Below are positions 41,440 through 50,753 of a stretch of 64,000 bases of DNA, piece by piece. The translations under genes were made by a program, and so were the position numbers. Positions within the stretch are counted from its first letter, which is position 1, and the number at the start of each line of letters is the position of its first letter. The stretch comes from CAWELS01 sp964468205. GTDB lineage: Bacteria > Acidobacteriota > Terriglobia > Bryobacterales > Bryobacteraceae. The notes under the pieces are model-generated. The model was not told where the DNA came from. It did no database searches and saw only the letters and a program-made list of their open reading frames with translations. The stretch spans positions 16,386-80,385 of the forward strand of contig CAYXVG010000031.1 of NCBI GenBank assembly GCA_964468205.1, in the 5' to 3' direction.

Positions 41440-44376
41440 ATGCATGTTCTGAGCCGCGAAATATCGTTTCAGGATGAAACCCGCGCGGGAGCGAGCCTCT
41501 CGAAGCTGTCGGCCGAGGTTCCCGCCATGGCGATGGAACGCGTTGGGCTACTGCTCGCCTCGTCTCCGAATCCGGATCAGGCGCTCCACTATCTGGTGCG
41601 CCTTCATGAAGAGCAACCCGCGGCCTTTCAGCGGCTGTGCCGATCCCCGGCCGGCCTACAATACCTCGTCGCTGTTTTCGGCCACAGCAGGTTTCTCTCC
41701 GAGGAACTGCTCCAGCGGCCGGAGTGGGTGGAACAGATTCCGTTTGATGGTGACATGCACGTTGTCCTGTCGCCCGAAGATTACCGGTTGCGGCTGATGA
41801 CAGCTTTGGCTCGGGAACGTCCGGATTTGCCGCAACCCCAAACGCTCGCTCTCTTCCGCCGCCAGCAGATTCTTCGCATCCTCATCCGTGATGTATTGGA
41901 GTTCGCCACCATCCATGAAGTAACCGAGGAGCTTTCGGCTCTCGCCGATGGCATCCTCGACGTCACCTACCGCCGCATCCGCGACGAACTGGTGAACCGC
42001 TACGGTAGGCCACTGCACCAAGACGCCAGCGGGAACACTGGCGAGTGTGGCTTTTCGATCATCGCTCTCGGCAAGCTTGGCGGCAACGAGCTCAACTACT
42101 CGTCTGACATCGACCTAATGTTTGTCTACAGTGGCCACGGCCAGACAGAGGGTCCGGAAGTGATCGCAAATCGTGAGTTTTTCACTAAGGTCGCCAATCA
42201 CTTGACTGACTTGCTTTCCACCTACACGTCTGGGGGAAAGTGCTACCGGGTGGACTTACGGCTGCGTCCGGAGGGCCGCCTCGGCGAGGTCTGCATTTCC
42301 GTAGAGGGGGCCAAGAAGTACTACAAAGATCGCGCCCGGGACTGGGAACTCCAGATGCTCATCAAGGCCAGGGGCTGTGCCGGTGAAGCTGGGCCGGGAC
42401 AGGAGATACTGAAGTTCGTTCAGCCTTATATTTACTCCTCGACGCTCGACTTCTCGGCCGTCGAATCCGCCTCCGAGACGCGGGCGCGCATCAACGAGAA
42501 GCTGTCGCTGAAGAAGAATCAACGCGGACTTGACATCAAACTTGCGCCGGGCGGAATCCGCGACATCGAGTTCCTCGTCCAGTGCCTGCAACGCCTGCAT
42601 GGCGGCCGTGAACTTTGGTTGCAAAATCCTGGCACACTGCTCTCTCTCCGGCGCCTTCATGATAAGCAGTTGCTCTCCGACAAGGAGTTCTCGCGGCTGG
42701 CTTCAACCTACACGTTTCTCCGGCAGACGGAGCACTGCATCCAATATGACGAAGATCGTCAGACGCACGTCCTGCCCGAATCCGAAGACGGCCTGGAGCT
42801 TCTGGCCCGGAAACTCCCCGCCGCGCGGGCCGGCGGCGAGCGGACCGCAAAACGCCTCCGGCAGCGGATCGAAGAGCACCTCGCTTCAACACTCGAGATC
42901 TATGATCGCGTGATTCACTCCCAGCAGCCCATCTACTACGGTCCGTCTCCCGAAGCGCCGGTCGAATCGCCTGGCCCAACCGAACACACACCCGCTTCCG
43001 AATATCTGGAGCCAGCCACGTCAAATCTCGTCCGTTACCTGGACCAACGCGCCCCCGAGCTGGCCTCGGCCTTGGCCAGAAGCCGGTTGCGCCGTGGGGC
43101 GAAGAGCTTCGAGGCGCTCCTCGAACACGCCATTAATCACCCGCGGTGGCTCGGCTGGCTGGATTCGGATCCCGTACTTGCCAGTTACGTTTTTGACATC
43201 TTCGAGGAGAGCTCGTACTTCGGCGACCTGCTTGTCAGAAAGCCGGAACTGATTGAGGAACTGCGCCGGATACGTGGAGCTCCGGGCAAGCAGGTCGATT
43301 ACTACGAAACGGTCCAAACGGTGGCCGACCCGCCGGACCTGCGCCGCTTTTTCCTGCGTGAAATGTTCCGCATCCAGAGCGAGAGCCTCTGCCTCAACAC
43401 GCCAATCTTCGACACGCTCCGGCATACCTCCGAGTTGGCGGACGCTTCCATCCGGGCCTCCTACCGGATGGCCATCGAACACGTCTCGAAGACCCTCAAG
43501 CCCAGCCGCCCGGACTACAAGCCAGTGGACCAGCTCATGGTGGTCGCGCTCGGGCGCCTCGGGATGCTCGAGTTCGACGTCGCCTCGGATGCGGATCTCA
43601 TATTCATCCTCCCCGATAGAGACTCCGAGGAACTGTTCTTCTGGACGCGCGTAGCCGAGCGCCTTATCCAGCAAATCACCGCCTACACCGGAGAGGGAGT
43701 CATCTTCAGCGTGGACACGCGGCTCCGTCCAAACGGCCGGGAGGGGATGCTCGTGCAGACTGAACAAAGTTTTCGCGACTACTTTGCCCACCGGGCGGCT
43801 GCTTGGGAAGGCATCGCGTTCATGAAGTCCCGCAGCGTCGCCGGCAATACTAACCACGGCACCGAATTCCTGAACCAGTTGCAGGACATCGACTGGAGGC
43901 GCTACGGCCAGACCGCCCGCTCCCGCCGCATGCTCTGGGACATGCGAATGCGCCTCGAAAAAGAACAGGGGGCCAGTAATCCGCTGAAGGCCGGCCGGGG
44001 CGGCTACTACGATATCGATTTCTGCCTCATGTATCTGCGCCTGAAGGCGGCCGGCATGTTCTTCAAGGAACTTAACACTCCGGCTCGCATCGACGTGATC
44101 GAACGCATGGGCCACCTCGAGCGCGCCGACGCTGATTTCCTGCGGGACGCGGCCACCTTCTATCGCGCCGTGGATCATGCGCTCCGTGTCTATTCGGGCA
44201 ATTCCGGGGGACGGCTGCCACGCACGCAGTACAAACTAGAAGCCGTTCACAGAATTGTCAGCCGGTGGACGCCGCAGCATCTGCACGACCAGCCGCTCGA
44301 TATCGAGTTGGCTCAAATCCAGGCCCGGACCCGCGAATCCTTCGAGCGCATCTTCGGATCGACCCGGCAGTCTTGA
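41440..44376 (+). CDS. glnE: Bifunctional glutamine synthetase adenylyltransferase/deadenylase
   Basis: 978-residue enzyme (E. coli 946) that attaches and removes AMP on the GlnA tyrosine. Two nucleotidyltransferase domains are visible: the deadenylylase-type half with 'ALGKLGGNELNYSSDIDLMFVYS' (about residues 205-230), and the adenylyltransferase half with 'ALGRLGMLEFDVASDADLIFILP' (about 700-725). Both Asp-x-Asp pairs are kept, so both activities should be present. Helical regulatory regions separate and follow them ('KAGRGGYYDIDFCLMYLRL' near 855). The gene is in the same direction as glnA, 2.5 kb downstream, with the MOSC and membrane hydrolase genes between. PII genes are not in the window. 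Confidence 0.95.
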   Translation: MHVLSREISFQDETRAGASLSKLSAEVPAMAMERVGLLLASSPNPDQALHYLVRLHEEQPAAFQRLCRSPAGLQYLVAVFGHSRFLSEELLQRPEWVEQIPFDGDMHVVLSPEDYRLRLMTALARERPDLPQPQTLALFRRQQILRILIRDVLEFATIHEVTEELSALADGILDVTYRRIRDELVNRYGRPLHQDASGNTGECGFSIIALGKLGGNELNYSSDIDLMFVYSGHGQTEGPEVIANREFFTKVANHLTDLLSTYTSGGKCYRVDLRLRPEGRLGEVCISVEGAKKYYKDRARDWELQMLIKARGCAGEAGPGQEILKFVQPYIYSSTLDFSAVESASETRARINEKLSLKKNQRGLDIKLAPGGIRDIEFLVQCLQRLHGGRELWLQNPGTLLSLRRLHDKQLLSDKEFSRLASTYTFLRQTEHCIQYDEDRQTHVLPESEDGLELLARKLPAARAGGERTAKRLRQRIEEHLASTLEIYDRVIHSQQPIYYGPSPEAPVESPGPTEHTPASEYLEPATSNLVRYLDQRAPELASALARSRLRRGAKSFEALLEHAINHPRWLGWLDSDPVLASYVFDIFEESSYFGDLLVRKPELIEELRRIRGAPGKQVDYYETVQTVADPPDLRRFFLREMFRIQSESLCLNTPIFDTLRHTSELADASIRASYRMAIEHVSKTLKPSRPDYKPVDQLMVVALGRLGMLEFDVASDADLIFILPDRDSEELFFWTRVAERLIQQITAYTGEGVIFSVDTRLRPNGREGMLVQTEQSFRDYFAHRAAAWEGIAFMKSRSVAGNTNHGTEFLNQLQDIDWRRYGQTARSRRMLWDMRMRLEKEQGASNPLKAGRGGYYDIDFCLMYLRLKAAGMFFKELNTPARIDVIERMGHLERADADFLRDAATFYRAVDHALRVYSGNSGGRLPRTQYKLEAVHRIVSRWTPQHLHDQPLDIELAQIQARTRESFERIFGSTRQS

Positions 44377-44546
44377 GAAAACGGGCGGAGCGGCAGATTC
44401 GATTGCGGAAACGAAGCCTGCGGATAAGGCGTCTCTAAGTAGAGTCCGCGAAACTGGAAACCGCTAATTCCCTGTTTCCAAACCCATATATCTGCCTCGC
44501 GAGATAGCTGTTACAATGTGGAAGTCGATCGGTACCGGTCCTTGTT

Positions 44547-45398
44547 ATGAAACAGCAGCTCAAAAACATGTTCGGGTTGATGATTGTCGCGAGCCTGCCG
44601 GCTATGGGCGCGGACATCGAAGTGCACGTCTCGATTCAAACCGCTCTCAACCATCTCTACAACTTCGACTTCGATGGCGCTCACAAGATTCTTGACGGCC
44701 ATATTTCGGAGAAACAGAACGACCCAATCGGACATGGAATCCGCGCTTCCGCCTTTCTGTTTTACGAGCTCGACCGGCTGGCAATCCTCGAGAGCGAGTT
44801 CTTCAAAGACGACGAGAACATCAAGGACAAAAAGGAGCTCAAGGCGGATCCGGAAATCCGCAAAAAGCTTTTCGCCGCTCTTGACCAAACCGAGGAGCTG
44901 GCGCTGGCGCAATTGGAAGGGAATCCGAACGACGTCAACGCACTTTTCGCCTTGTGCCTGAAAGAAGGAGTTCTTACCGACTACAAGGCGCTGGTCGAAA
45001 AGAAAGGACTCAAAAGCCTCAAGAACGCCAAGGCTTCCAACAAGTGGGCCGTTCAGCTTCTCGCGATCGAACCCAACTTCCATGACGCGTACCTGACCAC
45101 CGGTATTAACGAATACCTGATTGGCAGCCTGCCCTTCTTCGTGAAGTGGTTTGTGAGGATGGATGGCGTAAAAGGGAGCAAGGAGCAGGCCTTCGCGAAC
45201 CTCGAACTCGTCGCCGAAAAGGGCCAGTATCTGGGCCCGTTTGCGAAGATCCTTCTCTCGATCATCTGCCTGCGGGAGAAAAAGCCCGAAAAGGCGCGCC
45301 AGCTTCTAGCCGAACTCTCTGACCGCTACCCGCAGAACCCACTCCTCAAGAAAGAACTCGCTCGTGTGACTGAGAAGCTGGCGAATGGTGAGATCTAA
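44547..45398 (+). CDS. Exported TPR-like protein of unknown function
   Basis: 283-residue protein with a short signal peptide ('MFGLMIVASLPAMGA', cleaved near residue 22) and helical repeats of TPR type ('ALNHLYNFDFDGAHKILDGHI', 'DPIGHGIRASAFLFYELDRL', 'KARQLLAELSDRYPQNPLLKKELARV'). The central part is unusually rich in Lys, Asp and Glu. TPR proteins of this kind usually mediate protein contacts in the envelope. It is 170 bases after glnE and has TACAAT at about 44513, a possible -10 box. The next gene, 42 bases later, is also exported and unknown. Confidence 0.75.
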   Translation: MKQQLKNMFGLMIVASLPAMGADIEVHVSIQTALNHLYNFDFDGAHKILDGHISEKQNDPIGHGIRASAFLFYELDRLAILESEFFKDDENIKDKKELKADPEIRKKLFAALDQTEELALAQLEGNPNDVNALFALCLKEGVLTDYKALVEKKGLKSLKNAKASNKWAVQLLAIEPNFHDAYLTTGINEYLIGSLPFFVKWFVRMDGVKGSKEQAFANLELVAEKGQYLGPFAKILLSIICLREKKPEKARQLLAELSDRYPQNPLLKKELARVTEKLANGEI

Positions 45399-45403
45399 CC
45401 TTC

Positions 45404-45434
45404 TTGTAACTCAATACCCCACGTACTCTATCAT
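45404..45434 (+). promoter_or_regulatory. Candidate promoter for the exported protein at 45441
   Basis: TTGTAA (45404-45409), a 19-base spacer and TATCAT (45429-45434). The ATG is only seven bases downstream, so the transcript may be leaderless. Confidence 0.35.
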
Positions 45435-45440
45435 GTTGAT

Positions 45441-46076
45441 ATGAGGCTCCTGCGCCAGCCGTGGCGGACACTGTTGGTTTTGCCCGTGCTGGCTTGGCTC
45501 TCCGCCGCCCAGGTCATCGAGTTCGAGTCCGGCGGCCTCACCTATCAGACAGTAACCCAAGACGGGCTGACCATCATGTTCGCCCACATGCCCTCCAAGG
45601 TTCGCGAGTACAACATCCTCCAGGTAGCGGTCTCGAACGGCACGGAAAGAATGGCGACCATTAGGCCAGAGAATTTCCAGGTAGAGACTCCGGGCGGAGA
45701 TGTTATTCAGGCCGTCCCGGCCGATCATGTCATCAACCAGTTGATCCGTAACGCTTCCTCGGAAGACGTGATCAAGCTTGTGACCACATACGAAATGGGT
45801 TTGTATGGCATGGGAAGGGTCCGGTCACCCAGCGGCTACGAGAAGCGCCGGCAGTCCGCCTTAGCTGTCGTCTCCTCCAAGCGGCTGAAGGCTGCAGCGG
45901 CCGCTAGCGCCATTGCCTTCGTCGAAACCACTCTTCGCCCGGGCGACTCCACCGACGGCGCCGTCTTCTACCCCACTTACGGACGCCCCCTCCAGGAAGC
46001 GCGTGTGCGCGTCCACGCAGAGGGTAAGGTCTTCGAATTTAAGCCATCCAACCCAAATCCGCCGATGCCGGATTGA
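45441..46076 (+). CDS. Exported protein of unknown function
   Basis: 211-residue protein with a Sec signal ('LLVLPVLAWLSAAQV', cleaved near residue 22). The mature part begins with beta-type sequence ('IEFESGGLTYQTVTQDGLTIMFAHMP...YNILQVAVSNGTE') of the kind seen in immunoglobulin-like or DUF-type envelope proteins, then has an Ala/Arg-rich stretch and ends 'FKPSNPNPPMPD'. No known family is recognised. There is no ribosome site; a -10-like box ends seven bases before ATG. It may form a unit with the TPR protein before it. Confidence 0.72.
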   Translation: MRLLRQPWRTLLVLPVLAWLSAAQVIEFESGGLTYQTVTQDGLTIMFAHMPSKVREYNILQVAVSNGTERMATIRPENFQVETPGGDVIQAVPADHVINQLIRNASSEDVIKLVTTYEMGLYGMGRVRSPSGYEKRRQSALAVVSSKRLKAAAAASAIAFVETTLRPGDSTDGAVFYPTYGRPLQEARVRVHAEGKVFEFKPSNPNPPMPD

Positions 46077-46323
46077 GACGACTTGCCCGCGCGGTGGGAG
46101 CAGGTGGGGTTACTGCGGCAGTCCGTCAGCGCATTGAGAGGGGATCTGCACAGGCAAACGGTTTCGCGGCCGCGGCGCAAGAGGCGCTCCCATCCGTCTC
46201 ACGATGCCGAGGCCAAAATCAAGTACTGATCGAGGCTTGGGACAAGCAAAATCCAGCTTCCGATCAACGGGTTACCGGCGAAAATTCACACTTTAACTTA
46301 GCTTAGCGCAAGGGTCTTCGCGC

Positions 46324-47961
46324 CTACTGTTCACCTTCGGGGATCACCGTCAACTCCACTGTCTCACGGTCGCTTTCGGAAAGTTCGATGACCTTTCCCT
46401 GGTCTTCGTACTGACCCATGAAGGCTGCGTCGCGCCAGGCTCCGGTCTCAATGTGCTCGAAAGCATACAATTTGTACTCGCCCGGAGCGACGCCGGAGAA
46501 GTTGAAGAGGCCAAACTGATCGGTTGTGCCACTCTGGTAAAGGTCGTCCCGGTTCCGCCGGGAATCTCCAGGAACCAGGACGGCCGTGGCGCCAGCCAAC
46601 GGTTCGCCGTTTGCTTCCTGAATGACGCTGGCCACCGACGCCGCATTGTGCCCGATCACGATGTTCAACCCTCGCAACCCCCCACCGGGAACGGTAAGTC
46701 CGGATTCGAGGATATCCTCATTCGCGAGCTTGGCCGCCTTCAGGTAGCTTCCTTCAGGCAAGCCCATCACCCTCAGCCGGTAGTCTCCTGGTGCAAGCCC
46801 CTCCAATTCAAAGGTCTTGTCTTCGACGGCATCACTCGCGCCGGAAAGCGCGAACTCCTGAGCCTGGAGTTCGACACGCAGGGGGCGATCGAGTTCCTCT
46901 TCGGAGAAATCGCCGTCAAAAGAGACGGCGCCAGCAACCGTTTCACCCGGACCGAGCGTTACCAGCACACCGTCAACCGAGTGGGCAGCCACGTCGATAG
47001 ACGCCATTCCGAAGCGGCGTTCCTGCCCGCGCATGGTGGCGCGAACGTAATACGAGCCAGGTAGCACACCGCCAATCTCAAAAGCCCCGGTTTCGCGGTC
47101 CACACGGCTGAAATTCGTGGGCCTGCCAATCATCTGGGAAGCCTCACGGGGCGTCAGGAACACCGAGACCCGGTCCGGCCGATCCCCGGCGCCGGCCACC
47201 TTGCCCCGGACGGTTACCGCAGGGACCGCATCCAGCCGGAAGTCCATTCCCGTGCGCTCTTCGCCGGCGCGGAGACGCAGCAAGACGGCCTGGGCGGGAT
47301 CGGTGGTGTCCGGATAATACACAGCCGGATACGTGAGGCTTTCGGTTTCGTCGAGAATGCTCCAGCGCGTGCGATTGCGGGCGGTGGCAACGAAGTAATA
47401 GGCGCCCGGGTTCAGGCCAAACATACGGAATTCGCCGCGGTCATCGGTCGTGGCCGCCCCGCCCGCCGGAACAAGTTGACGCCGGCCATTCACATAGCGG
47501 AAGACCAACGCTTGCACCTGAGCGTAAGCGATCGGCTCGCCGTCCCCGTCAATCACGCGCCCGGTGACCACGGCGGCCGGCGCCAAATGGATGTTCATCT
47601 CCCGCAGATTCGACCCTGGCCTGATGTCGAGGATCGCGCCACGCCGCCCTGGCGCCTTTGCGCCATAAGAGGAAACGGCATAGCGGTTCTTCTGCGCCGA
47701 GAGACGATACTCGCCCGGTTCCACTCCGAGAAAGGTGAAGTTCCCGCCGCTATCGGACGATGTCATTTTTCGGGAACGGTCTCGCCCCGAGTTGCGCTGT
47801 AGGAAAACCTGAGCCCTGGCAACGGGGGCTCCGGTGACCGCGTCGAGCACCGTGCCCTGAACAGCGGACGTTTCGCCGCTTGCTCGCTCCTGCGCGGCTA
47901 GAAACAGCATCCCGGCAGAAAGCCAGACAAACGCGCCGATAGTGATGCAAGTTCCCCTCAT
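46324..47961 (-). CDS. Exported protein with repeated carboxypeptidase-regulatory-like domains
   Basis: 545-residue exported protein made of several beta-sandwich repeats. After a signal peptide ('LSAGMLFLAAQE'), the first repeat is 'VQGTVLDAVTGAPVARAQVFLQ...GNFTFLGVEPGEYRLSAQ', the second 'VTGRVIDGDGEPIAYAQVQAL...GEFRMFGLNPGAYYFVAT'. Further degenerate copies follow to the end ('LFNFSGVAPGEYKLYAF'). Such all-beta proteins are abundant in Acidobacteriota and probably act as envelope scaffolds or glycan-binding modules; no catalytic residues are seen. It is last in a minus-strand row with the gene at 47998 and the NRAMP-like transporter. Confidence 0.85.
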   Translation of the reverse strand: MRGTCITIGAFVWLSAGMLFLAAQERASGETSAVQGTVLDAVTGAPVARAQVFLQRNSGRDRSRKMTSSDSGGNFTFLGVEPGEYRLSAQKNRYAVSSYGAKAPGRRGAILDIRPGSNLREMNIHLAPAAVVTGRVIDGDGEPIAYAQVQALVFRYVNGRRQLVPAGGAATTDDRGEFRMFGLNPGAYYFVATARNRTRWSILDETESLTYPAVYYPDTTDPAQAVLLRLRAGEERTGMDFRLDAVPAVTVRGKVAGAGDRPDRVSVFLTPREASQMIGRPTNFSRVDRETGAFEIGGVLPGSYYVRATMRGQERRFGMASIDVAAHSVDGVLVTLGPGETVAGAVSFDGDFSEEELDRPLRVELQAQEFALSGASDAVEDKTFELEGLAPGDYRLRVMGLPEGSYLKAAKLANEDILESGLTVPGGGLRGLNIVIGHNAASVASVIQEANGEPLAGATAVLVPGDSRRNRDDLYQSGTTDQFGLFNFSGVAPGEYKLYAFEHIETGAWRDAAFMGQYEDQGKVIELSESDRETVELTVIPEGEQ

Positions 47962-47997
47962 CCGTCAAAAGAATAAACGTCTGCCGCGAAGCCGGGG

Positions 47998-48585
47998 TTA
48001 CCGGGTAGCAACCGGCTCCTCATTCTTGATATGAACCCGGCATTCGATCTCCAAATCCCAATCAAGATAGCCGGCGGAGAAGGATTCGGATCCCTTTGAA
48101 GCCATTCGCAAGTTGCCGCCGGTTTTCTCCATTTGCCCTTCAAGCAGGCCGATTTCCTTGGCAAACTGCACCTTACTGCGCCGGCTGACTCCAAGCGAAG
48201 TCTCTGAGTCCTCGAACCCGCTCGCGCGCAATGAGAAGCCTTCCAGCTTCTCCGTGGTGAACCGCTTGGGGAGCTTCTTGTAGCGAATTTGAATCCCCGC
48301 TACCGGTGTCTTCTCCCATAGCGCCGGGTTGGGACTGGGCTTCGATGCGGCCAACTCCTGGGCGCTGCCGGTCACCATCGTCCGAACGTCCCGCGTCTCC
48401 ACGGGGAACGGGAACAGGCCGATGGTAATCGCCTTCTCTCCCTCGTCCCAGATGGCTACCGCGGATTGAATCTCGAGCGTGCGGCCATTCTGTGTTATCT
48501 TGCCCGATGCGCGGTAGACTGGGGCATCCTGGGCCAGAACGGCGCCTGATGCCAGAAGTCCAATTAGCCAGAGACACTTTGCCAT
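47998..48585 (-). CDS. Exported protein of unknown function, in operon with NRAMP-like transporter
   Basis: 195-residue protein with a signal peptide ('LWLIGLLASGAVLAQD', cleaved near residue 19). The mature part is mainly beta strands ('YRASGKITQNGRTLEIQSAVAIWDEGEKAITIGLFPFP') and has no Cys-pair or metal motif beyond one late Cys ('IECRVHIKN'). No family is recognised. Its ATG lies one base after the stop of the transporter gene, so the two are almost surely translated together; it could be an accessory protein of the transporter. Confidence 0.75.
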   Translation of the reverse strand: MAKCLWLIGLLASGAVLAQDAPVYRASGKITQNGRTLEIQSAVAIWDEGEKAITIGLFPFPVETRDVRTMVTGSAQELAASKPSPNPALWEKTPVAGIQIRYKKLPKRFTTEKLEGFSLRASGFEDSETSLGVSRRSKVQFAKEIGLLEGQMEKTGGNLRMASKGSESFSAGYLDWDLEIECRVHIKNEEPVATR

Positions 48586-48586
48586 T

Positions 48587-49849
48587 TCATCCTCCCCTCA
48601 CCGACCCGATGAATCCGGTAACCGCAATTCCCAGCATATAGGTTGTGAACACCAAGGTGATTGCCAAACCCACATTCATCCAGAATCCGTTGCGATGCGC
48701 CCCGGCGAATCCTTTTCTCATGAGCAGCAGCCAAGTGAAAAGCGTAATCAAGGGCATTACCAGTGGGCTGACCGCCTGCGAAGCGATCATGATGTGTACC
48801 GGGCTGCCGCCAAACACCGGCACCACCAGGCTGAACGCTGCGGAAACGAAGACCAAAATGCGGTAGCCCTTGCCGGTAAGGTCTCGGGGCTTGCCGAGAA
48901 AATCCGATATCATCCAGGGACCCAGCAAATAGTTTGGAAACAGCGACGTAAGGCCTGCGGCAACGATACCAACGACAAACGCGGTTGCCGCAAAGGGACC
49001 GGCCAGCGGCTCAAGAGTCGTGACCATGTCGATGGCTCGCACTACCCCCCGTCCTTCGAGAAACAGCGTTCCGGCCGCGGCCGCCATAATGGCTGTATTG
49101 ATGATGAAAAGCAGTATGACGCTGATCAGAGAGTCCCGGTAGGCGTTCCCGAGTTGGCTTGGCTCCCAGCCCTCTTCCTTGATCACGATGCTGCGCCCAA
49201 AAAGGCAGACCGAGGCCAGAGTGGTACCCACCATGCCGGCAATGAGAAGTTGCGGGTTCCCGGTTTTGGGAATCGAAGGAATCAGGCCGCGCAAAACCGC
49301 CTCGGGCGACGGCATGGCCACGAACGCCGTCATCAGAAACGAAATTCCCATCAGGGCGACCAGGAAAGAAACAGCCCTCAAAAACACCTTGTGCCGGCCG
49401 TTCCAGAAGATCCAAAGAAGAACGCCCATGAGCAGAATCCCGGAAGCAACGCGGCTGACGCCAGCGCCGTCGGCAGTGAAGGGTCGCGTCCATTCCTGGA
49501 TGACGTCGGTTACTATGCCCATTACGCCGATAATGGAGGCGATCTGTGTGGTGGCCAAGGCTAGAACTATGAATAGCGTCACCGGCGAGCCGAAGTTCTG
49601 GCGATAGTTCCACAGCATAGTCTGCCCGCTGACCATCGTCATCTTCGAAATGGCGGCGAACATGATGAAGGTGAAGAAGCTGGCGCAGGCCAGCGTCCAA
49701 ACCAGGGTCAAGCCGTAGCTTGCCCCGGCGGACGCCATCGTGGTGACACTGCCGGTTCCAATGACATACCCGACCATGAAGATGCCGGGCAAAATGGACA
49801 CGGCGAAGGCCGCGATCTTTCGCGTAACGCGCTCGGAGGACGACACCAT
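48587..49849 (-). CDS. NRAMP-family-like transporter lacking the usual metal motifs
   Basis: 420-residue protein with 11 membrane helices in NRAMP order. In helix 1 the usual D-P-G-N is replaced by G-T-G-S ('MVGYVIGTGSVTTMASAGASYG'), and in helix 6 the usual M-P-H is absent ('LIAGMVGTTLASVCLFGRS'). These residues bind Mn/Fe in classical members, so the substrate is probably different; a subgroup with GTGS exists in several phyla, and its substrate is not settled as far as I know. It is the first gene of a minus-strand unit with the exported protein at 47998. ATG 49849 has no clear ribosome site. Confidence 0.85.
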   Translation of the reverse strand: MVSSSERVTRKIAAFAVSILPGIFMVGYVIGTGSVTTMASAGASYGLTLVWTLACASFFTFIMFAAISKMTMVSGQTMLWNYRQNFGSPVTLFIVLALATTQIASIIGVMGIVTDVIQEWTRPFTADGAGVSRVASGILLMGVLLWIFWNGRHKVFLRAVSFLVALMGISFLMTAFVAMPSPEAVLRGLIPSIPKTGNPQLLIAGMVGTTLASVCLFGRSIVIKEEGWEPSQLGNAYRDSLISVILLFIINTAIMAAAAGTLFLEGRGVVRAIDMVTTLEPLAGPFAATAFVVGIVAAGLTSLFPNYLLGPWMISDFLGKPRDLTGKGYRILVFVSAAFSLVVPVFGGSPVHIMIASQAVSPLVMPLITLFTWLLLMRKGFAGAHRNGFWMNVGLAITLVFTTYMLGIAVTGFIGSVRGG

Positions 49850-49896
49850 GTAAATCGCCCGATTTTAGCAGACCGACGATGCCACACCGGGCGAGC

Positions 49897-50670
49897 TCAA
49901 TCACCGGAGCGGGCTACGGCTCCTGAGAATGCACCGCGCGTGCCTTCGAGCGTCGACACCAGCGATTCGCGAGGCGCTTCCTCAATCATCGGTTTCACAA
50001 GCCAGCCGAGACCGGTAGGCGCTTTCCGGGTCAAGGAAATTGTACGGCACTCAACAAAGACGCCGTCATCGGTTTTCTCTACCCACCAGTAGGCGTTCAG
50101 GCGCCAAAGAAATCCCTTCTGCTTACCTGGTTCCACTTCCGTTTCGTTCGGTGTGCCGGCATTCTTGACCTCGGCAATACGTGTGCTGCGGCTGGCTACG
50201 AACCAGCGATCGTTCGGAAAACGGAGATATTCAGCAGACATGTCGACGTTCATCACGACGGTCGTGAACTTCTTCTTTAGAAGCTGCCAGCGGCCGCGGA
50301 CCCGATCGTCGGAAACCTCGACTACCGCCGAGTCAATCACGTCCGGATAAACATCGCGATGCCGGTCAAACTCGCGCAATAGGGATACAACGTCTTCGGT
50401 GTGGATATCCGGAACAAAGATGGTCCCGGTCCAGTCGTGAATCAGCGCTCCCGGCACGCTGACGGAGGAACCAGAATCGTGGAGAACGATCTCGCCCGCT
50501 CTGGCTTGTCCGCGATGCCCCTGCTCGGAGGCGGGTGAAGCCGAAGCCTCGGCTTCCGCGATCTCGACGTATCGATCATATGCCTGCGCCGCCTCCGGCT
50601 TCAGTTTCGCCGCATCCGCTACCGAAGGTAAGTGCAAGAGAAGGAAAATCAGCAATCCCAGGAATCTCAT
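49897..50670 (-). CDS. Exported START/SRPBCC-like protein
   Basis: 257-residue protein with a Sec signal ('LLIFLLLHLPSVADA'). The mature part looks like a helix-grip (START/polyketide cyclase-like) fold: 'GALIHDWTGTIFVPDIHTEDVVSLLREFDRHRDVYP', several strands including 'FTTVVMNVDMSAEYL', then the long C-terminal helix 'WLVKPMIEEAPRESLVSTLEGTRGAF'. Such folds hold hydrophobic ligands. It is conserved in style in Acidobacteriota, with function unknown. It starts at ATG 50670, in the same direction as the transporter group and 47 bases before it. Confidence 0.7.
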   Translation of the reverse strand: MRFLGLLIFLLLHLPSVADAAKLKPEAAQAYDRYVEIAEAEASASPASEQGHRGQARAGEIVLHDSGSSVSVPGALIHDWTGTIFVPDIHTEDVVSLLREFDRHRDVYPDVIDSAVVEVSDDRVRGRWQLLKKKFTTVVMNVDMSAEYLRFPNDRWFVASRSTRIAEVKNAGTPNETEVEPGKQKGFLWRLNAYWWVEKTDDGVFVECRTISLTRKAPTGLGWLVKPMIEEAPRESLVSTLEGTRGAFSGAVARSGD

Positions 50671-50753
50671 ATCCGCGGCCCCTCACTAACTCCTTGGATG
50701 CCAGAGACAGGGAAGTTACGCAAATAAAATGTTGAACCCAGGAACTCAACGGA

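Noticed and set aside
43021..44178. Long minus-strand open frame opposite glnE
   Set aside because: Shadow frame; GlnE motifs on the plus strand account for the region.
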